Origin: Pseudoalteromonas rubra
GTDB taxonomy: Bacteria > Pseudomonadota > Gammaproteobacteria > Enterobacterales > Alteromonadaceae
Assembly: GCF_000967655.1 (NCBI RefSeq)
Contig: NZ_JXYA01000016.1
Location: forward strand, 62,001-126,000
Length of the DNA: 64,000 bases
Direction of reading: 5' to 3'
The translations under genes were made by a program, and so were the position numbers. This document shows, in pieces, positions 45,785 through 54,812 of the stretch (positions within the stretch are counted from its first letter, which is position 1; every line of letters begins with the position of its first letter). A model generated the notes under the pieces. The model did no database searches, was not told the origin of the DNA, and worked only from the letters and a program-made list of their open reading frames with translations.

Positions 45785-48700
45785 ATGAAGAAACGCATTA
45801 TTGCGGGGCTATGCTCGTTTAGTGCCTGTATTGCACCATTAGCAGTGCACGCAAGCGCCAAACATGCCAACACCGAGACGAGTGCAGTTGAAGCGAAACT
45901 TGTGCACAATGAGTGGCCTCAGGATCCCCTCGTACCCAGCTGTGGCGCAGATCACAACGGTCAGGACTGGGCAAAACTGCAAAAGTCTGCTGCTCGGCAA
46001 CCTGTGGGGTTGATGGCTCCATTTGCACAGCCCATGATGGCAGCAACACAAAGTGCACCATTGTCGGCCGAGCTATTAAGCAACAGTGCTGCTGTAGCGG
46101 GGCGCTACTATATTCCAGTCGTGTTCCATGTATACGGTGACGCCTACAACTGCAGCGATGACAGTCAGAAGTGCCTGACCGACGAGAAAATACAGGATGC
46201 ACTGACCAGGTTAAACAATGACTTTCAGGGACTGTCGGTTGACTCACCTGAGGTCTCTCCTCAGTTTCAGGCGATCCGTGAAAATTTGAATATCGAATTT
46301 GTGCTGGCGGGTAAAGACCCACAGGGCAAGCCAACTAATGGCATTGTCCGTTATAGCCACGACCAGAGGGGCTATGGTAATCATGATGATGAAACGCTGG
46401 CGAAAATACAGGCCGATGCCTGGGACAACTTCAGTTATATGAATGTGTATCTCATGCATGACTTGTATGATGATGGTAAGGAGACTAATTCTGGTGTTGC
46501 CTGGTACCCTGAGTTAGCGATGACGGAGGAAAATTCGGCACGAGTCGTTTATAACGGCCATTATGTGGGTAACAACACCAGTGAGAATTTCCGCTCAGTA
46601 CTGACTCATGAGTTTGGTCATTGGCTTAACCTGATCCACACCTTCGAAACTAAGCAATGTTCGATTACCAACGAAGCGTTTTGTCATTCAACTGGCGACC
46701 GTAGCTGTGATACACCCCAGATGTCTATGCCCGGTGAAATGCAGAATAACGCGCCTAACTGCCTGGGACAGCCGACCAACACCGAAAACTTTATGCACTA
46801 CTCAGACAACTACGCTATGTTCACACAAGTGCAGGTTGCACGTATGACCGCTGCGCTCCATAATCCAGCACGCAGCACACTATGGTCGAACGAGAACCTG
46901 ATCAGAACGGGTCTGTCGCAGTACGTCAGTGATGCGGGTCATCCCTGGGATGGTAATTCGGGGTTAGATGTGGAACCACAGGGTGAGGTATTGGCCAGTT
47001 ATCAGATCCCTCTTGCCGCCAAAGGGTCGGTGGAGACCTTTGAGATAAACCTGCCGGATACCGCACACAATATCCTGTTTTATCTTAATGGTCACAGTGA
47101 AGACCCGGATTTATATGTGTCAAAAGGTCAGATCCCGACACCACCGGCCAATGCTGATGAGCAATGGATAGCCGATCTTATCTCATTTAACAGTCCTGGA
47201 GACAGTGAAGCTGTTACGGTGGATACACCGGATGCGAACTTTCCCTATTTTGCTTCTGTTCACGCGTTTACAGCGTACAGTGACACTACGCTGAGCGTCA
47301 TCCAGGGTGAGGATCCCTATCTTAATGACGGTGAGCAGCGTTATACCTTGTTTAAACTCGATGGTCTTTGGGCGAATAAGAAAAATGCATCCTGGCCAGA
47401 CCGTGCCGGTAAAACCTTTGACTTCCAGTTCAGTGTACCGCAAGACGCAAGCCGTACCGTAATTGTCGTACCTGGTGGTTATCAGGGGCCCAAGATGGCT
47501 GATGGGTCGATCAAGAGAAATGGCGACTTAGATATGTACGTGGCCAAAGACAGGGCAGTATCAAAAACACAGTTTGATTGCCGACCTTTCACCTGGAAAG
47601 GGATCACGGAATACTGTGAGTTTGAGGGCGGAGGCGATTTTGAAGTGATCATCGACCCCTTTGAAACTTACACCAATGCGAGCATTCAGGTGTATTACGA
47701 AATAGCAGACACGCAAAACCAATTACCGTTCGCGAATATCAACGGCCAGACGCGTGCAGAAGCGGTAGGCCACGTACTGGCGTTTTCAAGCGCCGGGTCT
47801 AACGATCCAGATGGTGAGATAGTCTCATTCCTGTGGGATTTTGGTGATGGTACGCAAAGCACACAAGCAGAGGTTGACCATATTTATACAATGACCGGTA
47901 CTTATCCGGTTAGCCTTACGGTTACCGACAATGCTGGGAATCAAAGCACAGCACATGGCAGCGCTGTGATCACTGAGCTATCTCCTGAAGATGCCCCTTT
48001 ATGTGAAGACTGTGAGCGTATTTACCTGGCGGACGAGCTAAACCTGGCAGCCAGTGCAGGTGGGCAGACTTATAACTATGAGTTTGCAGTACCGGATGCG
48101 GCGTCTCTGGTAACCTTTGAGCTGGTCGAGCTTTACAATGGGGACCCGGATATTCATGTTAGTCGAAATCAGGCTGTGTCTAAATCTCAGTATGACTGTC
48201 GCCCCTGGGAGGCGCCAAATCAGACCGAATTGTGTCAGTTTGAACAAGGTGGTGTGTTTAACGTGATGATTGACCCGTTCAAGGATTATGAATCGCTGCG
48301 TTTCAAGGCGTACTATGATATCCATCGTGATGCCGACCGTTCCGCACCAAACCGTTTACCGATAGCCAACGCAGGCGGTAACCAAACCGTCAGAGCCGGG
48401 GAGCAGGTCTTACTGGATGGACGTCAGTCGAGCGATCAGGACGGCGAGCTTATTACCTATCTGTGGGATCTTGGGCATGGCACGACTCAGGTGGGTGAAA
48501 CTATCAGTCATCACTTCGAACGTGCTGGCAGTTATCCCGTTAGCCTTACTGTGACCGATGATAAAGACGCGAGCAGCAGCACACAGGTGATCATTCGGGT
48601 ACTTCCGATTGGCGATTTTGATGAAGATGGCAATGTTGACAGTGATGATATCAGTGCGATGCGCGCCGCCATTGCTGCAAACCTGCCACTGGACAGCTCG

Positions 48701-49426
48701 TTTGATATCAATGGCGATGGCGTGATTGACAATGCTGATGTCACCGAGATGACTGCTTTATGTAGCTTTGCAAATTGCTTGAACATTCCACCGCCTCCTC
48801 AGCCTCCGCTTGCACAGGCCAGTGTATTGACGAGCGACATTCAAATCGGCCAGTCCGTGGCGTTCAGTAGTGCGGGTTCGGACGATGAGTACGGTCAGAT
48901 CACCGCTTTCCACTGGGACTTTGGCGATGGCACACAAAGTGACTTTGCTAACCCAAATCACAGTTACGCACAAGCAGGCGTATATCAGGCAACTTTAACG
49001 GTCACCGACAATGACAATATGACAGCCAGCGCAGTTGTCACAGTAGTCGTTGACCATCCGCCCCTGACTAACGCATGCGAGAGCTCAGATGGTTCAGCGG
49101 CGAGACGTCTGACTCCAAGTCAACCGCACTGCATCAACAGCACCCGAGGCTATTCATTTGCAGAAATGGATCGCGGTCCAAAAACAGTTGCTATTACCTT
49201 GATTAATGCGCCCGCCGATACCCGTATTTACTTTGGTGATGGTCACTGGCCCAAAGCAGATGGCAGCGATCATGACGCGGTGTCAGTGGCAGACGCTGAT
49301 CAGCAGTGCCTGTTTTATGAAATCACAGACCAATCTCGTTACTGGGGCTATCTGGTGATGTCAGGTAACCCGGTCGGCGCCACCATAGTCGTTGATTATG
49401 ACGTTGCAGGCTGTCGCCCACACTAA
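45785..49426 (+). CDS. Secreted multidomain metalloprotease, M43-like
   Basis: The 1213-residue product is exported (signal about 1-24). The zinc motif HEFGHWLNLIH is at 275-285 and a Met-turn near 335 (NFMHYSDNY), typical of the M43 pappalysin/cytophagalysin family. Downstream are two beta-sandwich pre-peptidase C-terminal-like domains (about 540-645 and 745-848), PKD domains at about 648-732, 858-940 and 1008-1090, a dockerin-like double EF-loop at about 942-995 (DEDGNVDSDD and DINGDGVIDNAD) and a C-terminal domain of unknown type. AAGGA precedes the ATG. It is followed by a terminator and the collagenase gene. Confidence 0.9.
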   Translation: MKKRIIAGLCSFSACIAPLAVHASAKHANTETSAVEAKLVHNEWPQDPLVPSCGADHNGQDWAKLQKSAARQPVGLMAPFAQPMMAATQSAPLSAELLSNSAAVAGRYYIPVVFHVYGDAYNCSDDSQKCLTDEKIQDALTRLNNDFQGLSVDSPEVSPQFQAIRENLNIEFVLAGKDPQGKPTNGIVRYSHDQRGYGNHDDETLAKIQADAWDNFSYMNVYLMHDLYDDGKETNSGVAWYPELAMTEENSARVVYNGHYVGNNTSENFRSVLTHEFGHWLNLIHTFETKQCSITNEAFCHSTGDRSCDTPQMSMPGEMQNNAPNCLGQPTNTENFMHYSDNYAMFTQVQVARMTAALHNPARSTLWSNENLIRTGLSQYVSDAGHPWDGNSGLDVEPQGEVLASYQIPLAAKGSVETFEINLPDTAHNILFYLNGHSEDPDLYVSKGQIPTPPANADEQWIADLISFNSPGDSEAVTVDTPDANFPYFASVHAFTAYSDTTLSVIQGEDPYLNDGEQRYTLFKLDGLWANKKNASWPDRAGKTFDFQFSVPQDASRTVIVVPGGYQGPKMADGSIKRNGDLDMYVAKDRAVSKTQFDCRPFTWKGITEYCEFEGGGDFEVIIDPFETYTNASIQVYYEIADTQNQLPFANINGQTRAEAVGHVLAFSSAGSNDPDGEIVSFLWDFGDGTQSTQAEVDHIYTMTGTYPVSLTVTDNAGNQSTAHGSAVITELSPEDAPLCEDCERIYLADELNLAASAGGQTYNYEFAVPDAASLVTFELVELYNGDPDIHVSRNQAVSKSQYDCRPWEAPNQTELCQFEQGGVFNVMIDPFKDYESLRFKAYYDIHRDADRSAPNRLPIANAGGNQTVRAGEQVLLDGRQSSDQDGELITYLWDLGHGTTQVGETISHHFERAGSYPVSLTVTDDKDASSSTQVIIRVLPIGDFDEDGNVDSDDISAMRAAIAANLPLDSSFDINGDGVIDNADVTEMTALCSFANCLNIPPPPQPPLAQASVLTSDIQIGQSVAFSSAGSDDEYGQITAFHWDFGDGTQSDFANPNHSYAQAGVYQATLTVTDNDNMTASAVVTVVVDHPPLTNACESSDGSAARRLTPSQPHCINSTRGYSFAEMDRGPKTVAITLINAPADTRIYFGDGHWPKADGSDHDAVSVADADQQCLFYEITDQSRYWGYLVMSGNPVGATIVVDYDVAGCRPH

Positions 49427-49438
49427 TCCCTGAAGACC

Positions 49439-49470
49439 ATAAGCCACACCCTGTGTGGCTTATTTATTGT
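49439..49470 (+). terminator. Intrinsic terminator after the M43-like protease gene
   Basis: ATAAGCCACAC pairs with GTGTGGCTTAT, an 11-base stem with a three-base loop, followed by TTATTGTT. It begins 13 bases after the stop. Confidence 0.85.
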
Positions 49471-49543
49471 TACACCTATCGGGCACTGTCTTGAGGGTTA
49501 ACTGTGCCCGCAATATAACAACACAACTAAATGAGACAACAAC

Positions 49544-52180
49544 ATGTATAAAGTAATCAAGATGACACCTCTGGTCATCGCGCTAAGCTCAGCCCCTGGC
49601 TGGGCGCATGGTGACAGAGAAACCGCCACACCCATAAATGACTTTAACGATGCCGACGTTGCGCATATCCATGCCGGTACTGAGTATAAAGCGGACGCAA
49701 TGCACAGTAACAGTCAAATCACACCGAAATCAGAACTGCCTTTTGCAAGCCGTGCCTTTATGTCTTTCAGTAATGTACTTTCGACTTCAACCAGCTGCCC
49801 CGATGAGGTATTCAGTCATCTCAGTGGTTCAGTTTTTCTGGAGGCGATAAGACGTCATGGTAAAGTCTGTATCGATACCTTATTTAACGACAGGCCTGAA
49901 ACCCTGACTCTGGGGGCCTACACAGATGCTAATTTTGCAACCGTTATCAATGAACTGAATACCCGCTTGGTTAGCTACGATGGTCAGTCTGATGTTACCT
50001 ATCTTAGCGATCTGTTTTACTGGCTAAAAGCTTATTCGTATTACGATTTCAGACGTTTTGTGAACCCGACGACACAGCAAGCTATGGTTAGTGCTATCAA
50101 TACTCTCTACGCCAATGAGCACTTCTTTGATAAAACTGAAACCAACGCACAATTGATCCGCAGTGCGACGGGCATCATTAAAAATGCACAAATAGGTCAG
50201 TTTCTGGTGCCACTGACGCGTGGCTTGTTAGCCAGGTATGATGAATCCTACGAGCATATTAATGACTGGGGTCGCTCAGCAACCCCTTTATTCTGGCAAG
50301 TTCTGAATGACTGCGCGCGTGATTTAAGCTGTCGTTCGCAACAGCATACACACGATCTGATAGATGCAATTACGGGTTTCATTAATGACAATCTGGATTG
50401 GCTGAGTAAGTCAGCCAACGATTACCACCTGTTCAATCTGGGGTATCAACTGGTTAATTTTTATCGTGGAGAACAAGAACCTCACTTTGCCCAGTTAGAA
50501 CCCAAATTACGGAATGAAATCATACGCATACTGAACAGTTACGGACCGCTCAAAACGGACCGCGAACGGACTCTTTATCTGGCTGTACTCGAATCGATCA
50601 ATTATAACCGTCAGTGTGATACTTACTCAGTGTGTGACAAGCCGCAGGAAATCATTACCCAGGTACTTGGTAATCGCCTAATATGTCCGTCAGGTAACCT
50701 GTTCATCTGGGCACAGGATATGACTTCGGAGCAGCTGACATGGACCTGTAATTCGCTCAAGGTCCATGAAGATCACTTTCATCAACTATTGCGCACTGAT
50801 CGGGTCCCGGTTACACCGGATGATAATGACTCGCTCAGAATGGTGATATTCAATGATAAAAAAGAGTGGGTTACATACGGTGGCGTGCTGTTCAATGTCA
50901 GTACCAGCAATGGAGGGACCTATCGAGAGGGGGATCCGTCCAAGCCGGGCGACCAGGCCACCTTTTATGCTTATGAACACGTATCTGAGCGCCCGATTTT
51001 TGATATCTGGAACCTGCGCCATGAATATGTTCATTATCTGGAAGGGCGTTATATCTCACAAGGCGACTTCAATGACAGCAATAGTGCAGGCCGTACAGTC
51101 TGGTTCGGTGAAGGGATTGCGGAATATAGCTCGCTGAAGAACTGTAACCCTTATGCTGTTGAGGAGGCCAGAAAGGGGACTTATTCACTTTCCACTATAT
51201 TCAGCAACGAGTATGGAGTGGGGCAAACACGGATCTACGACTGGGGCTACCTGGCAACACGCTTTATGTACGAGCAACAAAACGCCGCGTTCTTCGATAT
51301 GCTGGCGTTGTTTAAGGACGGTGATTTTGCGGGGTACCGTTCTGAACTGGTAGACAAATGGGTCGCTCAGAAGTTGTATGACGACCAGTTTTCAAACTGG
51401 CTGACACAAGTAGAGTCGACAGGGTGTGTTATTGATACTACGCGTCCTCCCTCACCAGTGGAGCCTGTGAATGTTGATGACATTCAGGGGAGTGACCAGG
51501 TTGGCATCAATGCCTGTGGGATGCAGTTAGCATCTGACAGAACACAGGCGGGTCAGGCCAGGTGTTTGTCAGGTACAGATACCCGACAACTTAAAGAGTA
51601 CCCCATTTACGTGCCCGAGGGGCTACAAAACGTTTCTCTGGAGATCACGCTACGCCATGGCACGGGCAATGCGGATCTTTATTATGAGTATGGCCGTCCG
51701 GATAACGGCTGGCGTTATACCCATGAATCTACAGGGCCCGATAACGATGAAACCCTGGTTTTAGATAACATCGAAAAAGGTTGGCACTATATTGCGGTTG
51801 GCACCGAAACGGGCTATCAAGATGCCACTTTGTTAGTCAGATATATTCAGCAGCCTATTGCGGGTGAAAACGAGCTGCAAAATGGGGTCGCTGTCCCCGT
51901 CAATGTGTCTGATAGTGGTCAACTGATGTATACCATGGCAGTGCCTGCTGGCGCGACTAATGTTACCTTCAGCACCACAGGCGGAACAGGGGAGCTGGAC
52001 TTGCATGTGAAGTTTGGTAGCGAGGCAAGTAAAACAGACTATGACTGTCGCCCCTGGAAAGTCGGTAACCGTGAAACCTGTCATTTTAGTACAACGAGTG
52101 GCGGCGTTTACTATATCCTGCTGAGCGCCGACCCCATGTTTAGCGGAGCTACGCTGACGGGGCGTTATGATGTTAACTAG
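49544..52180 (+). CDS. Secreted collagenase, peptidase family M9
   Basis: The 878-residue exported protease has the zinc motif HEYVH at 493-497 and the third ligand E523 in WFGEGIAEYSS, as in the Vibrio-type M9 collagenases; the activator region spans about 75-420. A signal peptide is likely at the N-terminus (MTPLVIALSSAPGWA-HG). The C-terminal part has two beta-sandwich domains (about 650-770 and 780-878); the last carries SKTDYDCRPWKVGNRETC, matching the domains of the preceding protease. Collagen or gelatin is the probable substrate. The ribosome binding site is weak (GAGACAAC). Confidence 0.9.
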   Translation: MYKVIKMTPLVIALSSAPGWAHGDRETATPINDFNDADVAHIHAGTEYKADAMHSNSQITPKSELPFASRAFMSFSNVLSTSTSCPDEVFSHLSGSVFLEAIRRHGKVCIDTLFNDRPETLTLGAYTDANFATVINELNTRLVSYDGQSDVTYLSDLFYWLKAYSYYDFRRFVNPTTQQAMVSAINTLYANEHFFDKTETNAQLIRSATGIIKNAQIGQFLVPLTRGLLARYDESYEHINDWGRSATPLFWQVLNDCARDLSCRSQQHTHDLIDAITGFINDNLDWLSKSANDYHLFNLGYQLVNFYRGEQEPHFAQLEPKLRNEIIRILNSYGPLKTDRERTLYLAVLESINYNRQCDTYSVCDKPQEIITQVLGNRLICPSGNLFIWAQDMTSEQLTWTCNSLKVHEDHFHQLLRTDRVPVTPDDNDSLRMVIFNDKKEWVTYGGVLFNVSTSNGGTYREGDPSKPGDQATFYAYEHVSERPIFDIWNLRHEYVHYLEGRYISQGDFNDSNSAGRTVWFGEGIAEYSSLKNCNPYAVEEARKGTYSLSTIFSNEYGVGQTRIYDWGYLATRFMYEQQNAAFFDMLALFKDGDFAGYRSELVDKWVAQKLYDDQFSNWLTQVESTGCVIDTTRPPSPVEPVNVDDIQGSDQVGINACGMQLASDRTQAGQARCLSGTDTRQLKEYPIYVPEGLQNVSLEITLRHGTGNADLYYEYGRPDNGWRYTHESTGPDNDETLVLDNIEKGWHYIAVGTETGYQDATLLVRYIQQPIAGENELQNGVAVPVNVSDSGQLMYTMAVPAGATNVTFSTTGGTGELDLHVKFGSEASKTDYDCRPWKVGNRETCHFSTTSGGVYYILLSADPMFSGATLTGRYDVN

Positions 52181-52501
52181 ATCAGTCAGCTAAAACTCAC
52201 CATTGGCAAGAATCGCAAGTGCAGCGATTTAGTTGCTTCCCTGATGAGGGCATATGAGCGTTACCTGTATGCCCTTGTTTTGAGAACTTGTTTATCAATG
52301 CCAGTGTTATTGCGTCTGGAATCAAGGACAGATTTAAGCCAATTAATAGCATCTTTTTTGTAATGCACGAACTTGACTTCAACCTCTATACTCCAGCTGC
52401 AATTGTCAACATTTGCAAAAGCGACACACCCAAGTGACAGGGCTCAGGAAAGTTGGTGAGCGCTGTATAAAAGTCGATTGTGGCTGATTCAGCGCATTGA
52501 T
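52181..52501. other. Intergenic region between collagenase and AraC genes
   Basis: These 321 bases lie between convergent genes. At 52247-52275 AGGGCATA pairs with TATGCCCT around a 13-base loop, followed by TGTTTTGA, a possible terminator of the collagenase gene. A 61-codon TTG-started minus-strand frame (52197-52382) lacks support. Nothing else was recognised. Confidence 0.5.
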
Positions 52502-53470
52502 TTAGGGGTCAATGCCTTGCTTGAGTGTTTCCGAAGGGAGCTCACCAAAGCGGTTTTTATACGCAAGTGACATTCTGCCCAAATGGGTCAACCCAACAGA
52601 CATGGAGAGGTCCAGTATTTTTGCATCAGACTTAGCCGTTAATAATGCTTTTCTTAGCCGCATGAGCCTGAGATCAAGCAAGTAACTCATTGGTGTCTTT
52701 TGAGTATGTTTCTTGAAGTTGTAGGTCAGACTTCTTGAACTGACTCTTGTTACCTGTATTAGGTCTGCCATGGTAATCTTTTTGTTTATATTTTCATGCA
52801 TATAGGTATCAGCACATTTTAAAACTTTAGGTAAAGGCGGGTGATTAGAAGTGTTGATTAATGCTTGTGCGCTGTTATCTAACACCGTCAGAAGTAGTGT
52901 TTTAAGATACTGATCTGCGTCTTTGGCGTATTGAGCTCGCAAATCAGCGCTTTTTATCGTTTGCAAACTTTGTATTATTGCGCCTAATGCTGTTTTAACA
53001 CACTCCACAGCAGCCCGGTTCTCAATAGAGACGGGAAAACACAACCCTTTTTCAGTTTTAAAACCCATCATCTTGCTAAGTGCTGATTCTAAATGTTCAG
53101 CACGGACCTGCAACACCAGTGCAGTTATGCCCTCAGGCAAAGTAAAGTGGGGTTTTATGCCTGGAGAAGTGATGAACACACCTTGATTTGTCACTTTTGT
53201 TATCTGTTCTTTGGACTCGATTAGAAAATAGCCTTCCATTGGAAAATCGAATTCATAGTTGTCAGGGTTTTTATAGTGCTTTACTTCGGTGGAACCCGTG
53301 ATACTGATTTCAATCAGTTGAAAATCCCCAAATTGATAGACCCTGTCTAAATAATTGAATGCAGATTTTTCTGTATTCAGGTGATGAAAACCAAAATGAC
53401 TTCTTAGTTGAGTAGAAGCGTCAAATGCGCTCTGCGTTGTGTACTCTTTTGGCACATATGCTTTGTTCAC
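52502..53470 (-). CDS. AraC-family transcriptional regulator
   Basis: This 322-residue protein has an N-terminal effector domain (about 1-200) of unclear ligand and a C-terminal AraC/XylS DNA-binding domain with ITMADLIQVTRVSSRSLTYNF and ILDLSMSVGLTHLGRMSLAYKNRFGE. The start is a GTG at 53470 with GGAG eight bases upstream. It is divergent from an RND efflux adaptor and pump, 220 bases away, and probably regulates them. The second HTH is slightly unusual (SMSVGLTHLGRM) but intact. Confidence 0.85.
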   Translation of the reverse strand: MNKAYVPKEYTTQSAFDASTQLRSHFGFHHLNTEKSAFNYLDRVYQFGDFQLIEISITGSTEVKHYKNPDNYEFDFPMEGYFLIESKEQITKVTNQGVFITSPGIKPHFTLPEGITALVLQVRAEHLESALSKMMGFKTEKGLCFPVSIENRAAVECVKTALGAIIQSLQTIKSADLRAQYAKDADQYLKTLLLTVLDNSAQALINTSNHPPLPKVLKCADTYMHENINKKITMADLIQVTRVSSRSLTYNFKKHTQKTPMSYLLDLRLMRLRKALLTAKSDAKILDLSMSVGLTHLGRMSLAYKNRFGELPSETLKQGIDP

Positions 53471-53693
53471 AAAATACTCCAGGTGTCGATATTGGGATAT
53501 TGGTGTTGTTATTAGGATATAGATATTACTTCATCAAGTCTAATATTGGCGTTCTGAATTTTAGCTCCTTCAATAAGTGATCCCTCAAGCCATTTTCCTT
53601 TAGAGATCACAGTCGCAATTGTGGAAAACAACATAGGTCAATTAATGCAATTTGTTAGTACTTCAATGTATCAGAAACCGTCGGAGGCTCATG

Positions 53694-54812
53694 ATGTCAA
53701 CTCAACGAAATAAAAACAGCCTGTTACTTGCGCTTATCATGTCGATTGGTCTGGTAGGATGCCAACCTATTGAGCGTCTGCCGATAGAGACTATCAGGCC
53801 AATTAAGGTCATGCAGGTTGGTTCAGGGGAGCAACTCGCTGCGGAGCAACTGCCAGGAGTTGCCAAAGCTACTCAGGAAGTTGAGCTGTCTTTTAGGGTC
53901 TCCGGTACATTACAAAATATGCCAATAAGAATCGGTCAGGAGGTGCGGATCGGGGATACATTGGCTGAACTAGATAAACGAGATTTTGAAGTTGCGGTAG
54001 ATAATACGAAGGCGGCGTTAGCAAGTGCAGATGCCCAGCTTAAAAATGCCAAAATAGAATATGATCGAGTTACTCGTATTCAGCAAAGAAAACCTGGCGC
54101 TGTGAGTCAATCAACCGTTGACCTTCGTCATACAGCCTACAATAGTGCGAAGGCAAGTTATGCCGCTGCGATGGCCCAATTAAATGCTGCTGAGGACAGG
54201 CTTAGCTACGCAACGCTAAAAGCACCATTCGATGGTGTAGTGGTTCAACGCTATGTGGAAAATTACCAGGATATTAATGCCAATAGTCCAATTTTCCGAT
54301 TGGTTGATATATCAAAGATAGAGATGGATATCAGCATTTCGGAAAACCAGATTTCGAACTTGCCATATGTAAAAAAACCAAGAGTCGTGTTTGATGCTTT
54401 TCCGGACATTGAAATCCCGGCACGCATTAAAGAGGTTAGCAGCGAAGCGTCTCAAACAACCAGAACATACAATGTTAGATTAATCATGGATCCACCTCCT
54501 GGCATTGATATATTACCTGGCATGTCAGGCGTCGCGATGGCTGATGTCGATTTACCCGGCCAGGAAAATCAAGTCATGATACCTGTGAGTTCAGTGTTTA
54601 GCTCAGCAGATAACAAAACCACCTATGTGTGGCGCTACAACCAAGAGTTACAGCAGGTGAATAGAGTAGCTGTAGAAACCGGAGGTATCGGCAATCAGGG
54701 CTTAGTTATAACGAGTGGATTGGCCCGCGGCGACCAAATCGCGACTGCTGGCATACACTTTTTAACTGAAGGGCAGAAAGTGCGTTTACTCAGTGAGCAC
54801 GGAGCCAGATGA
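53694..54812 (+). CDS. RND efflux periplasmic adaptor lipoprotein
   Basis: This 372-residue protein connects the inner-membrane pump to an outer-membrane channel. A lipobox (GLVGC, C23) gives membrane anchorage. The lipoyl/barrel-sandwich halves are EVELSFRVSGTLQNMPIRIG and YATLKAPFDGVVVQRYVE, joined by a coiled-coil hairpin (about 100-185); beta-barrel and membrane-proximal domains follow. The ATG at 53694 has GGAGG six bases upstream; 53691 is an alternative. It overlaps the pump gene by four bases. No TolC-like gene is beside it, so the outer-membrane partner is elsewhere. Confidence 0.9.
   Translation: MSTQRNKNSLLLALIMSIGLVGCQPIERLPIETIRPIKVMQVGSGEQLAAEQLPGVAKATQEVELSFRVSGTLQNMPIRIGQEVRIGDTLAELDKRDFEVAVDNTKAALASADAQLKNAKIEYDRVTRIQQRKPGAVSQSTVDLRHTAYNSAKASYAAAMAQLNAAEDRLSYATLKAPFDGVVVQRYVENYQDINANSPIFRLVDISKIEMDISISENQISNLPYVKKPRVVFDAFPDIEIPARIKEVSSEASQTTRTYNVRLIMDPPPGIDILPGMSGVAMADVDLPGQENQVMIPVSSVFSSADNKTTYVWRYNQELQQVNRVAVETGGIGNQGLVITSGLARGDQIATAGIHFLTEGQKVRLLSEHGAR

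Noticed and set aside
52197..52382. 61-codon TTG-started frame after the collagenase gene
   Set aside because: No ribosome binding site and it overlaps the probable terminator hairpin.
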